This document shows, piece by piece, positions 17,581-26,270 of a DNA stretch of 64,000 nt. The DNA comes from Burkholderiales bacterium. GTDB lineage: Bacteria; Pseudomonadota; Gammaproteobacteria; Burkholderiales; SG8-41. Under the pieces are notes generated by a model. The model ran no database searches. It saw only the letters and a program-made list of their open reading frames with translations, and was not told where the DNA came from. The position numbers and the translations under genes were made by a program. Location of the stretch: assembly GCA_019635015.1 (NCBI GenBank), contig JAHCAG010000011.1:1-64000 (forward strand), in the 5' to 3' direction. How positions within the stretch are numbered: the stretch's first letter is position 1; every line of letters starts with the position of its first letter.

Positions 17581-18303
17581 ATGAATGCGCCAGACCACAT
17601 CCTGGTGGTGGACGACGACCGGGAAATCCGCAGCCTGCTCACCGAGTACCTGCAGCAGCAGGGTTACCGCGTCAGCGCCGCCGCCGATGGCCGGGGGTTG
17701 CGCACGGCGATGGCGCAGGCCCATCCCGATCTGGTGATCCTTGACCTGATGCTGCCCGGCGAGGATGGCCTGACGCTGTGCCGCGAGCTGCGCGCGAAGT
17801 CGGAGACTCCGGTGATCATGCTCACCGCGCGCGGAGAGGAGACCGACCGCATCGTCGGCCTCGAGCTGGGCGCCGACGACTACATTGCCAAACCCTTCAG
17901 CCCGCGCGAGCTGCTCGCCCGCATCAAGAGCGTGCTGCGGCGCGCGCGCGCCCTGCCCGAAAACCTGAGGAGCGGCGACACCGGCGTGTTCCGCTTTGCC
18001 GGCTGGACGCTGGATGCGGCAACCCGCAACCTGACATCGCCTGAGGGCGTGCTGGTGGCGCTCTCCGGCACCGATTTCCGGTTGCTGAAGATTTTTGTCG
18101 AGCATCCCAACCGCGTGCTGACCCGCGACCAGCTGGTCGACCTGATGCTCGCGCGCGAAGCCGGACCCTATGACCGGGCGATCGACATCCAGGTCAGCCG
18201 CCTGCGGCAGCGCTTCGGCGAGGATGCGAAGGAGCCTGCAATCATCAAGACCGTGCGCGGGCAGGGTTATGTGTTTGCGGCGCATGTCGAGAGCGTGGCG
18301 TAA
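17581..18303 (+). CDS. OmpR-family response regulator
   Basis: The 240-residue protein has an N-terminal receiver domain with acidic residues 11-13 (VVDDDRE), phosphoacceptor Asp55 (LVILDLMLPG), Thr82 and Lys104 (YIAKPFSP). The C-terminal winged helix contains LSGTDFRLLKIF, RDQLVDLM and RAIDIQVSRLRQR...IKTVRGQGYVF. It is DNA-binding and phosphorylated by the downstream kinase, with which it overlaps by one base (TAATG). It resembles OmpR/CpxR-like regulators; the signal is unknown. Confidence 0.93.
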   Translation: MNAPDHILVVDDDREIRSLLTEYLQQQGYRVSAAADGRGLRTAMAQAHPDLVILDLMLPGEDGLTLCRELRAKSETPVIMLTARGEETDRIVGLELGADDYIAKPFSPRELLARIKSVLRRARALPENLRSGDTGVFRFAGWTLDAATRNLTSPEGVLVALSGTDFRLLKIFVEHPNRVLTRDQLVDLMLAREAGPYDRAIDIQVSRLRQRFGEDAKEPAIIKTVRGQGYVFAAHVESVA

Positions 18304-19742
18304 TGAGCCTGCTGCCGCGATCGCTGTTCAGCCGGCTGACGCTGGTGCTGCTGGGCGGCCTGCTGGTCGCCCAGTTGCTCAGCTTCGCGATTCACATGCA
18401 TGACCGCGGCGAGCTGCTGGCGCAGGCGAGCGGCATGCAGTCGGCACAGCGCATCGCCGATATCGTCAATCTGCTCGATACCCTGACGCCGGCGGAACGG
18501 CAGAAAATCGTCCGGGTGCTGGCGGCGCCGCCACTGGCGGTCAGCCTCGACCGGCCACTCCTGCCACCGGCCGATGTGGAGAGCGAATCCGGTGCCCGTG
18601 CATTGTTTTTCGCCACGATGCTGCGGCGATATCTCGGCAACGAGCGGCCACTGACTGTTGCCATGGCCGTCGCGAGACCGGGATATGCAAACAAGCCGGG
18701 ACCGGGTGGGGGTGGCGCGGGCATGTATGCGCCGCGCCGGGCCGAAGAAGGTGGCGAATCAGCGCCGCCGATGATGCGTCACGGTGGAGGCGGGGGTGGC
18801 GGAGGACTGGTATTCGTCGCGCAGGTCGCACTGCGCGACGGCACGCTGGCGACTTTCGACACCCGGCCGCCACAGGCCACAGAACACTGGCCGTACCGGC
18901 TGCTGGCGAGCATCCTGCTGCTGCTGGTGGCGGTGATTGTCGTCTCCCTGATCGCAGTGCGCTGGGCGACGCGGCCGCTGAAAACACTGGCTGATGCGGC
19001 GGACGAGCTGGGCCGCAACATCAATCGCCCGCCGCTGGCGGAGCAGGGGCCGACCGAAGTGCTGCGTGCCGCCCGCGCCTTCAACACCATGCAGTCGCGG
19101 CTGGCCGGTTATCTGCGGGAGCGCACCCAGGTGCTGGCGGCCATGTCGCACGACCTGAAGACACCGATCACTCGATTGCGGTTGCGCACCGAGCTGCTGC
19201 AGGATGAGCAACTGCGAGACAAGTTCGAGCGCGACCTGCGCGAGATGGAGGCCATGGTGGCGTCTGCGCTCGACTTCCTGCGCGGCATGGACAATGGCGA
19301 GCCGGTGCGCCCGGTGGACATCAATGCGCTGCTGGAAAGCCTGCAGGCGGATCTGCGCGAAACCGGCGGCCTGGTGACACTCGAGGGGCGCGCGGCAGGC
19401 CCGTACCCCGGCCGGCCGCAGGCACTGAAACGCTGTCTCGCCAATCTGCTGGAAAATGCAATCAAGTATGGCAAGTCGGCCAGTGTCGTGGTGGATGACG
19501 GCAAGGACCGGCTGCAGATCAGCATCCTCGACGAAGGACCGGGCATACCGCCAGAGCATCTCGACCGTGTCTTCGAGCCCTACTATCGTGTCGAGGGTTC
19601 GCGCAGCCGCGACACCGGCGGCACGGGGCTGGGATTGGCAATCGCGAAAAACGTTGTCGAATTGCATGGCGGCAGGATCGAGTTGAAGAACCGGCCAGAA
19701 GGCGGTCTGGAGGCCGTGCTGGTGTTGCCGCGGGGGAACTGA
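18303..19742 (+). CDS. membrane sensor histidine kinase, EnvZ/Cpx-like
   Basis: The 479-residue protein has TM1 about 12-31, a periplasmic domain about 32-198 and TM2 about 199-220. HAMP follows, then HisKA with His283 (AAMSHDLKTPITRLR) and an HATPase with N box NLLENAIKYG, G1 DEGPGIP and G2 GGTGLGLAI. The periplasmic loop has an unusual Gly/Met-rich low-complexity stretch (about 128-168, including eight Gly in a row), echoing the Gly/Met-rich proteins encoded divergently. It forms one operon with the response regulator. Confidence 0.92.
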   Translation: MSLLPRSLFSRLTLVLLGGLLVAQLLSFAIHMHDRGELLAQASGMQSAQRIADIVNLLDTLTPAERQKIVRVLAAPPLAVSLDRPLLPPADVESESGARALFFATMLRRYLGNERPLTVAMAVARPGYANKPGPGGGGAGMYAPRRAEEGGESAPPMMRHGGGGGGGGLVFVAQVALRDGTLATFDTRPPQATEHWPYRLLASILLLLVAVIVVSLIAVRWATRPLKTLADAADELGRNINRPPLAEQGPTEVLRAARAFNTMQSRLAGYLRERTQVLAAMSHDLKTPITRLRLRTELLQDEQLRDKFERDLREMEAMVASALDFLRGMDNGEPVRPVDINALLESLQADLRETGGLVTLEGRAAGPYPGRPQALKRCLANLLENAIKYGKSASVVVDDGKDRLQISILDEGPGIPPEHLDRVFEPYYRVEGSRSRDTGGTGLGLAIAKNVVELHGGRIELKNRPEGGLEAVLVLPRGN

Positions 19743-19818
19743 TTCCGCCGGCGGCGGAATGCCGCAGGGTTAGAATGACGGGCATCGGAACCGGCTGGTT
19801 CCAATCCAGGGGGCAGAG

Positions 19819-20928
19819 ATGTGTCATCGCATGCGCTGGGTCTTTGTGGTCGCGATACTGGCGCTGCAGGGCTGCCAGAGCATCGGTGTCGGCAGCATAC
19901 AGCGTGATCGTCTGGATTACGGCGGAGCGATTGCCGATTCCTGGAAGGAGCAAACGCTGCTCAACATCATCAAGCTGCGCTATTTCGATACGCCGACCTT
20001 CCTGGACGTGTCCACGGTCATCAGCTCCTACCAGTTGCAGAGCGAGGTCAGCTTCGGGCGCGAGATTTTCCCCAACGCGCCGGTCGACACCAATCGCAGC
20101 TTTGGCTTGACCGGCATCTATACCGACCGGCCGACAATTTCCTATGCGCCCCTGACCGGCGAGAAATTCGTCAACAGTCTGTTGCGGCCGATTTCGCCGC
20201 AAGCCATTTTTGCGATGATCCTCTCCGGCCATCAGGCGGACTTCATCTTGCGTGCGACGGTGCGCGCGATCAACGATGTCTACAATCATTCGGCTTCGCC
20301 GGCGAGAGCGCGCCGCGAAGATCCGGCATTTTCGCAACTTGTCGCGGCGTTGCGGCGCATCCAGCAGGCGGGGGCACTGGGCATGCGGATCGAGGCGAGG
20401 CCTCTTGCGGTGCAGGGCGGGCGCAGCGACCGTCCGGTCACGGCCGACACCGCCTGGCTTTTTTTTCGGGAGCAGGCCGACGCGGAGACCGCACAGGATA
20501 TTGCCTTTGTCCGGAAAGCGCTGGGGATCGACCCCGATGTTCGCGAACTTCGCCTCGGTTTCGGTGCTTTGCGGAACACCGGCAGCGAAATCACCCTGCT
20601 GACGCGCTCCATCATGGAAATACTGGTCGAATTGTCGTCCGGCGTCGAGGTGCCCGCGCAACACCTTGCGGAAGGCCGTGCGCGGCCGCTGCAAGGGGAG
20701 CATCGCGGCCCGGATGTCCAGAATCCCTACCCTGTTGCCCGGGTTCTTTCCGGCGAAGGACCGCCCGCAGATGCCTATGTGGCCATCCGCTACCGCAACC
20801 ACTGGTTCTGGATCGATGATCGCGATCTGGCATCCAAACGCGCGTTCTCCTTCCTTAGGATATTTTCTTCAATCGCGGAAACCGGCGTGGTGCCGCAGCA
20901 GCCGGTGCTGACGATACCGGCCAATTGA
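19819..20928 (+). CDS. uncharacterised lipoprotein
   Basis: The 369-residue protein has a short signal with lipobox LQGC (Cys19). The mature part starts with a conserved-looking RDRLDYGGAIADSWKEQTLLNIIKLRYFDTPTFLDV block. I have seen this pattern in hypothetical proteins of many Gram-negatives, but no function is assigned. Later parts are rich in Arg and Phe and contain YRNHWFWIDDRDLASKRAF near the C-terminus. A GGGGG tract precedes the ATG. It is probably a monocistronic gene after the two-component system. Confidence 0.75.
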   Translation: MCHRMRWVFVVAILALQGCQSIGVGSIQRDRLDYGGAIADSWKEQTLLNIIKLRYFDTPTFLDVSTVISSYQLQSEVSFGREIFPNAPVDTNRSFGLTGIYTDRPTISYAPLTGEKFVNSLLRPISPQAIFAMILSGHQADFILRATVRAINDVYNHSASPARARREDPAFSQLVAALRRIQQAGALGMRIEARPLAVQGGRSDRPVTADTAWLFFREQADAETAQDIAFVRKALGIDPDVRELRLGFGALRNTGSEITLLTRSIMEILVELSSGVEVPAQHLAEGRARPLQGEHRGPDVQNPYPVARVLSGEGPPADAYVAIRYRNHWFWIDDRDLASKRAFSFLRIFSSIAETGVVPQQPVLTIPAN

Positions 20929-21102
20929 GCAGCTATGGGTTCGGGGGATTTTTCCGGAGTGTTGTTTAAAAAAATAAATAAAAACAAATAGTTGCAATTA
21001 TTCCTCGAGTGCCCTTGATGAGCCCGGATGGTTCCGGCGTGTGCGGTAGTGGGCTGGTGCCGCGGAAACAGGCGCGACAGAATGACCCCGGAGGCAAAAG
21101 GC
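20929..21102. other. intergenic region with AT-rich motif
   Basis: This 174-base gap holds an AT-rich motif (copy e) at 20966-20996, reading ACTATTTGTTTTTA on the minus strand. The remainder shows no gene. Confidence 0.45.
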
Positions 21103-21783
21103 ATGGCACGGGGCAGGAACAATCCGCTGGAATCACTGATCGGGCGCGCGACGCGCTGGCCTTGGTGGGCGGGCGTGTTTGCCGCGCTGCTGTCCGGCCT
21201 CGTTCTGCATGGACTTGTTTACCTCCTGGCTCCGGGCAATGCGGAATTTTCCGGCCTGCCGCAACATGCGGCTCTGGCTGCGTTGCGCAGCCTGGCCACG
21301 GGGCTGCAGGTTCTGCTGCCGGCTTTTTTTCTGGCCGCCGCCGCGGCATCGGCGTGGACGGCTTTCCGCCACCGCCGGAACTACGCCGCAGTTTCCGGCG
21401 AGCGCGGGCACGCTGCGCTCGAATTGCTGTCCTGGCGCGAGTTTGAAAATCTGGTCGGCGAGTTTTTCCGGCGCAAGGGTTTCAGCGTCGAGCAGCGCGG
21501 CGGACGCGAACCCGATGGCGGTGTCGACTTGGTGGCGAGCATCGGCGGAGACCGTTATCTCGTGCAATGCAAGCACTGGCGGGTGCAGCGCGTCGGCGTG
21601 AAGGTGGTGCGCGAGATCTGCGGCGTTGCGGCAGCCGAGGGCGCGGCCGGCGTTTTTGTCGTGACTTCCGGATCCTTCACCGAGGAGGCGCGCCGCTTCG
21701 TGGAGGAAAACCGCATCGACATCGAACTGATCACCGGCGAGCAGTTGCGGCGGATGATTCTCGGACTCGAGAACAAAGCCTGA
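21103..21783 (+). CDS. membrane-anchored Mrr-type nuclease
   Basis: With the start at 21103, preceded by GGAGG, the protein has 226 residues; in-frame upstream starts (21028, 21082) lack such a site. Two hydrophobic segments occupy about residues 22-45 and 63-85. The C-terminal half is an Mrr-cat domain: FENLVGEFFRRKGF, then a PD-(D/E)xK-like site formed by GGVDLVA and YLVQCKHWR, then GVFVVTSGSFTEEA. Mrr domains cleave DNA, often modified DNA. Tethering to the inner membrane is unusual but known in this family. No methyltransferase is adjacent. A role against incoming DNA is inference. Confidence 0.8.
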   Translation: MARGRNNPLESLIGRATRWPWWAGVFAALLSGLVLHGLVYLLAPGNAEFSGLPQHAALAALRSLATGLQVLLPAFFLAAAAASAWTAFRHRRNYAAVSGERGHAALELLSWREFENLVGEFFRRKGFSVEQRGGREPDGGVDLVASIGGDRYLVQCKHWRVQRVGVKVVREICGVAAAEGAAGVFVVTSGSFTEEARRFVEENRIDIELITGEQLRRMILGLENKA

Positions 21784-21858
21784 GCATGGCCCTGGACGGC
21801 AGTGCTGCGTTAAGATGGCGGAGCGGCGTCAAGGCCGGCAACCCGGAGGAAATCACGG

Positions 21859-22842
21859 ATGGCGAACACGAAACGATGGCATGTCGCGGCTCTGGCAGCG
21901 GCGACGATGGGCTGCGTTGCGGGATATGTGCAGGCCGCTGAATCGACTTATCCGCAGCGCCCGGTGCGCATGATGGTGAGTTATCCGCCCGGCGGCCCCA
22001 GTGACCTGACTGCACGCCTGGTGGGGCCGAGACTCACTGAAGCACTGGGGCAGCAGGTCGTCATCGATAACCGGGGCGGCGCCGGCGGCACGCTGGCGGT
22101 GACGCTGCTGACCCAGGCGGCCCCCGACGGCCACACGCTGCTGATGTCGGCGGGCGGCGAGATTGTCATTGCGCCCAATCTGCGGCTGAAGCTGCCCTAC
22201 GATCCGACGAAGGACATCAGGCCCATCAGCCGTGTCGGTGCGAGTCAGCTGGTGCTGGTGGTGCATCCCTCGGTTCAGGCGAAATCGGTGAAGGACATGA
22301 TCGCGCTGGCGAAAGCGAAGCCGGGCGCGCTCAACTTTGCGTCCGCCGGCGCCGGTTCGACTGCACACCTGGCGGGCGAGCAGTTCAAGCATCTTGCCAA
22401 CATCGACATCGTGCATATCCCCTACAAGGGCGCCGGCCCCGCGCTCGCCGAACTGATGGCAGGGCAGGTGCATATGCTGATCAGCGCCTATTCCTCGGCC
22501 TTTGCGCACATCCAGGCGGGCAAGCTGCGGGCGCTGGGCGTCACTGGCACCAAGCGGCTGGCGTCCGCACCCGACCTGCCGACCATCGCCGAGACGGTGC
22601 CCGGTTACGAGGTCCTGTCCTGGTACGGCGTGCACGCGCCGAAGGGCACAGCCCCGGCGATCGTCAGCCGCCTGCATCGCGAGCTGTCGACGATCGTGCG
22701 CCGTCCCGAGATTTCCGAGCGCCTGGCCGCGCTGGGCATAGAGCCCGAAGGCAACTCGCCCGATGAGTTTCTTGCCCAGATCAAGGCCGAGATCGCAGCC
22801 TGGGGCAAGGTGATCACCGCGGCGAAGCTGCCGAAAGAATAA
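21859..22842 (+). CDS. Bug/TctC-type extracytoplasmic solute-binding protein
   Basis: The 327-residue protein has a signal peptide (cleavage after VQAAE) and Bug signatures: YPQRPVRMMVSYPPGGPSD, LGQQVVIDNRGGAGGT, PDGHTLLM, and VHIPYKGAGPALAELMAGQV. These proteins bind carboxylates or similar small molecules for tripartite tricarboxylate transporters or act as sensors. GGAGG precedes the ATG. No tctA/tctB genes are nearby, so it is an orphan, as is common in Burkholderiales. Confidence 0.9.
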   Translation: MANTKRWHVAALAAATMGCVAGYVQAAESTYPQRPVRMMVSYPPGGPSDLTARLVGPRLTEALGQQVVIDNRGGAGGTLAVTLLTQAAPDGHTLLMSAGGEIVIAPNLRLKLPYDPTKDIRPISRVGASQLVLVVHPSVQAKSVKDMIALAKAKPGALNFASAGAGSTAHLAGEQFKHLANIDIVHIPYKGAGPALAELMAGQVHMLISAYSSAFAHIQAGKLRALGVTGTKRLASAPDLPTIAETVPGYEVLSWYGVHAPKGTAPAIVSRLHRELSTIVRRPEISERLAALGIEPEGNSPDEFLAQIKAEIAAWGKVITAAKLPKE

Positions 22843-22878
22843 CGCCCGGTTTCAAGGCCTGCGGCCGGAGCCCGTGTT

Positions 22879-23760
22879 TCAGGGTGCGACGAACCTGAAC
22901 ACGCGCTCCGGCGGCGTGCCGGAGGTGTACTGGATGCGCTCCAGCCGGGGCACCGCAGTTTCATTGCAGGTCTTGCGCACGCGGTAGGTCTGGATCGGCG
23001 GCACCCAGCCGCTTTTGGCCTGGCAACTGACCTCGACGCAGCTGATCTGCCTGAGCCAGGCACAGATGCTGATGTCTTTGTCACCGGCATCGACAATGCG
23101 GGTCAGGAAACCGGCGCCCGCGTAATGCGGCTTGTTGTCTCCGGCTTCCGACATCACGTCCTGGTGCAGGGTGTAGAAGCTGCCGTTGATGGCGAGAATT
23201 TCCAGCACTTTTTCCATGAAGCGGGTCAGGTTGTCGGTATAGGAAAAACCGCCGATGACATCGCTGATCAACTGGAAAGGCGCGCCGAGCTCGGCGGCCG
23301 TGAAATTGCGCAGCGGCCTGTCGAACAGGTAGCGCATCCGCTCCGGTTCGGCGCCGGCTGCGGCGCGATGCCAGGCTTCCGTGCGCCGATCTTCGATCGA
23401 CAGTGCCACGGTGCCCGCTTTGCGGCGCGGCGCTGCGGGACTGGTGCCATCGTTTTTGGCCGGCGCATGGTAGTCGATCATCGCCTGTCCGCGACCGGCG
23501 CCGATGTCGAGCCAGCGGTCATCCGGTCCCAGGCTGCCGACGGCGGATTCGAATCCAGGCATGAGGGCGAATACATAGGCGGCGAGGCCGCGGTCGATGA
23601 CATAACCCTCGGGCCGCGTTTCGCCGCGGCTGTGGTAGATGCTCTGCTGCCTGGAGGCTTCGAGGTCGAATACGGGGGCCGCGGTCTGCGCCGGGAGGGG
23701 GGTGCCTGAAAAAAACAGCAGCCCGGCAAGCAGGCAATGAGGGATGGTGATGCGGCGCAA
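22879..23760 (-). CDS. exported protein with methyltransferase-like fold
   Basis: The 293-residue protein has a signal peptide (cleavage after PLPAQT). A Rossmann-like motif WLDIGAGRGQAMIDY near residue 83 resembles SAM-binding motif I. Further on are ALSIEDRRTE and FQLISDVIGGFSYTDNLTRFMEKVLEIL, similar in position to later methyltransferase motifs. The C-terminal ~70 residues contain five Cys and may be disulfide-bonded. As with the product of 14646-15314, export argues against a normal SAM enzyme. It ends 30 bases upstream of the hydrolase gene. Confidence 0.55.
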   Translation of the reverse strand: MRRITIPHCLLAGLLFFSGTPLPAQTAAPVFDLEASRQQSIYHSRGETRPEGYVIDRGLAAYVFALMPGFESAVGSLGPDDRWLDIGAGRGQAMIDYHAPAKNDGTSPAAPRRKAGTVALSIEDRRTEAWHRAAAGAEPERMRYLFDRPLRNFTAAELGAPFQLISDVIGGFSYTDNLTRFMEKVLEILAINGSFYTLHQDVMSEAGDNKPHYAGAGFLTRIVDAGDKDISICAWLRQISCVEVSCQAKSGWVPPIQTYRVRKTCNETAVPRLERIQYTSGTPPERVFRFVAP

Positions 23761-23790
23761 GCGGGTCCTCCGTGCGGGTTCGGCTGTTTT

Positions 23791-24756
23791 CTATTTTTTC
23801 CGGGCGTCGAAGAGGCGGCCGGCGGTGATGGCCGGCTCGTAACTTTGCCAGGCGTAGTCGAGCTGGCCGGTCGAACTGAGGCTGATGGCTGCTGCGGTGA
23901 GCGTGCTGAGGAAGGCGAGCTGTTCCTCGCGGCTGCCGTCATCGCTCAGGCTGAATTGCGCATCTTCGTGGCCGGCGCCGCGGATCGACACTTCGCCGGC
24001 ACTGCCGCGCAGGCTGCGCAGAAAGCTGTCACGGCCGCGCGCGGGAAACACCTCTTCATCCGCGCCGATGATCATCACCGGGCGGGTGACGCGCCCGAGG
24101 GCGGCGGCGAGTCCGCTGCCGAAAGACGCGGGGTCGAGCAGCACGCTCCCGGCCACGGGCGCGCCCTGAGCCATGGCATAGACCACCGCCGATGCGCCGA
24201 AGGAGTGGCCGATCAGCAGGATGTTCCGGGTATCGATGTCGGGAAACTGTGCGGGCCGCTTGCGGATATGGTCGATAATTCGCGCGAGCGTGCGGCCGTG
24301 CGCCACCCAGGATCCGCGATTGGGCAGTTGCAGCACGATGCTGTTGATGCCCCAGGTCGCGAGATGCATGCCCTGGTAGCCGTGGTCGGCCTTGCCGTTG
24401 CCGTAACCATGCAGCAGGACCGCCAGCGGCGCGTTTTTGCCCAGCGCCGAGATGTGGAAGTCGGCGGGTATGCGTTCCTTTGCCGACAGCCGGATGGTCT
24501 GATCGGCGCGCACACTGACTCCGAAGGGGCCGCGCAGCCTGAACTGGTCGGCGCCGATATTGCGTTCGACCACCTGCGTGCGTACGGTCTCGCTCTCCAG
24601 CGTTTGGGTCACCGGATCAGGCTTGAACACGATGGGGGTGACTTCGGTGACCGGCATCTGCGTGCAACTGCCGGCCAGCACCACCAGCGCAAGTGCCGTG
24701 AGTGCGCCGGTAAACCGGGTGAATCCGGATATGTGTTCTGTCCCGGGCCTGGTCAC
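23791..24756 (-). CDS. lipoprotein alpha/beta-hydrolase
   Basis: The GTG at 24756 overlaps the stop of the exonuclease gene as GTGA, so I prefer it to an upstream in-frame start at 24807. From there the protein has about 321 residues with a membrane segment and lipobox-like LAGSC. An oxyanion-region LHGYGNG, nucleophile elbow GHSFG, acid region IIGADEE and GAGHED with the likely catalytic His support an alpha/beta-hydrolase. It would be an envelope esterase, lipase or amidase of unknown substrate. Confidence 0.75.
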   Translation of the reverse strand: MTRPGTEHISGFTRFTGALTALALVVLAGSCTQMPVTEVTPIVFKPDPVTQTLESETVRTQVVERNIGADQFRLRGPFGVSVRADQTIRLSAKERIPADFHISALGKNAPLAVLLHGYGNGKADHGYQGMHLATWGINSIVLQLPNRGSWVAHGRTLARIIDHIRKRPAQFPDIDTRNILLIGHSFGASAVVYAMAQGAPVAGSVLLDPASFGSGLAAALGRVTRPVMIIGADEEVFPARGRDSFLRSLRGSAGEVSIRGAGHEDAQFSLSDDGSREEQLAFLSTLTAAAISLSSTGQLDYAWQSYEPAITAGRLFDARKK

Positions 24757-25349
24757 GATTCGGCGACGAGCCCCTCGGCCCGGAATTTCAGGTACAGCTC
24801 GCGGCATACCCAGGCATCGGTTGCGGCATAGGTGATTTGTGCCGCCGTCAGCTGCGGTGCCGCCCAGTTCGTGGTCTTCGCGCCCTTGGGCACACGGTAG
24901 CCGAGCAGCAGGCCGGCAAGGTTGCGCAGCCCCGTCTGGCCGTAGCCGCAGCGCTTTGCGATCAGGCCGAGATCGACAACCTGCCGTTCCTCGAAGGGGA
25001 ACAGCTGTTTCAGCGTCCGCAGATCATAGGCAAGGGATACGCCGGCCTTGGCGCTGCCGGCCGTGAGCATTTCGGCGAGCAGGCCGTGGGTGTCCGGATA
25101 ACGCAGCGGAAAGATATAAACGGCGCGTGCGGTGGCCACCTGCGCCAGGCTTGGCAGGTAACTCTCGCCCTTGTGGAAGGCGGGTCGGGTTTCGGTGTCG
25201 AAGCCGAGCAGCTGTTCAGCAAGGATGTCGCCGCGCGCGGCGTGCAGCAGTGCCGGAGTGTCGACGAAATGGATCTGGCCTTCGTAACGGCGCACCGGCA
25301 GCTCATTGAGGATTTCGCGGGTGATGGTGCGCGGGGATGCGGAATTCAT
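24753..25349 (-). CDS. 3'-5' exonuclease, RNase D/DnaQ-like
   Basis: The 198-residue protein carries the DEDDy exonuclease pattern: FDTETRP (motif I), SLAYDLRTL (motif II region) and YAATDAWVCRELYLKF (motif III, Tyr-type). No HRDC domain follows, so it is a minimal domain protein acting on RNA or DNA 3' ends. The start at 25349 follows from family length; the longer frame upstream overlaps the divergent amidase gene. It is translationally coupled to the downstream hydrolase. Confidence 0.85.
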   Translation of the reverse strand: MNSASPRTITREILNELPVRRYEGQIHFVDTPALLHAARGDILAEQLLGFDTETRPAFHKGESYLPSLAQVATARAVYIFPLRYPDTHGLLAEMLTAGSAKAGVSLAYDLRTLKQLFPFEERQVVDLGLIAKRCGYGQTGLRNLAGLLLGYRVPKGAKTTNWAAPQLTAAQITYAATDAWVCRELYLKFRAEGLVAES

Positions 25350-25418
25350 GGCGCGAGGGTAACCGATTGCAGGGGTGCGTGGTACAGTCGCCATGATAAC
25401 GCTTGCAGAGGAAGCAGG

Positions 25419-26168
25419 ATGACCGGGAGTGTACGGCGAGGGGTGATGGCGGGTATGCTGGTGGCGGCATTGTCCGCCTGCGCGCCCCTGCCGGTCTACA
25501 CGACCCTGCCGCTGGAAGTGCATCCTTCGCCGAACGTCAGCGAGCGCCGTCCGAATTACGTGATCCTGCATCACACCACCAACGATACGGCCGAAGAGGC
25601 GCTGGCAACGCTGACCAGCCGTCTGACGCAGGTCAGCGCGCATTACCTGGTGGCGCGCGACGGCCGCATCCTCTATCTGGTCGATGAACTGAAGCGTGCC
25701 TGGCACGCCGGCGATTCGTACTGGGGCGGCAACCGCGACCTCAATTCTTCCTCGATCGGCATCGAACTCGACAACAACGGCCGCGAGCCTTATCCGGACG
25801 CGCAGATCGGGGCGCTGATCGCGCTGCTCGGCGATCTTGCTGCGCGCTGGAACATTCCGCCGGCCAATGTGCTGGCGCACGGCGATGTCGCGCCGGGGCG
25901 CAAGGTCGATCCGAGCGGGCTGTTTCCGTGGCGGCGGCTGGCTGAGGCGGGTTTCGGGCTGTGGTGTGATCCGCCGTATCCACAACCTGGGTCGACCGTG
26001 GACGATGCCCTGCTGCTGGCGGCGCTGGGTTACGACGTGACGCGGCTGCCGGCGGCGATTGCGGCATTCAAGCGCCGCTGGGCCCCTGATGATTCAGCGC
26101 CGGGGCTCAGCGAGGAGCAGCGGGGTTTGCTGCTGTGCCTGATTGGCAGACAGCAGCAGGGCGGGTGA
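25419..26168 (+). CDS. N-acetylmuramoyl-L-alanine amidase lipoprotein, AmiD-like
   Basis: The 249-residue protein has lipobox LSAC (Cys21) and an amidase_2 domain. Zinc ligands are visible in VILHHTTN, in VLAHGDVAPGRKVDPSGLFPW (His and Asp) and in the intervening WHAGDSYWG. It hydrolyses the amide between muramic acid and the stem peptide, probably in outer-membrane-anchored cell-wall recycling. GAGGAAG precedes the ATG. Its stop codon lies inside the heptamer repeat that starts at 26164. Confidence 0.9.
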   Translation: MTGSVRRGVMAGMLVAALSACAPLPVYTTLPLEVHPSPNVSERRPNYVILHHTTNDTAEEALATLTSRLTQVSAHYLVARDGRILYLVDELKRAWHAGDSYWGGNRDLNSSSIGIELDNNGREPYPDAQIGALIALLGDLAARWNIPPANVLAHGDVAPGRKVDPSGLFPWRRLAEAGFGLWCDPPYPQPGSTVDDALLLAALGYDVTRLPAAIAAFKRRWAPDDSAPGLSEEQRGLLLCLIGRQQQGG

Positions 26169-26262
26169 CTGGTAATTGGTGATTGGTAAATGGTAAGTGG
26201 TGACTGGTTGTCGAGCGGATGGCATTGCCCCGCCAATTACGAATCACCAGTTACCAATTACC
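26164..26262. repeat. inverted heptamer repeat cluster
   Basis: Six consecutive heptamers of the form GGTRANT run from 26164 to 26205: GGTGACT, GGTAATT, GGTGATT, GGTAAAT, GGTAAGT, GGTGACT. Four heptamers of the complementary form (AATTACC type) run from 26235 to 26262. The two sets can pair into a long imperfect hairpin between convergent genes. The first unit contains the amidase stop codon. Confidence 0.75.
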
Positions 26263-26270
26263 GGCAAAAA

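Noticed and set aside
24753..25985. A 410-residue version of the exonuclease starting at 25985
   Set aside because: The extra N-terminus overlaps the oppositely coded amidase gene with clear zinc motifs. The start at 25349 gives the normal family length.
26164..26262. CRISPR array
   Set aside because: The repeats are 7 bp and contiguous without spacers, and no cas genes are in the window.
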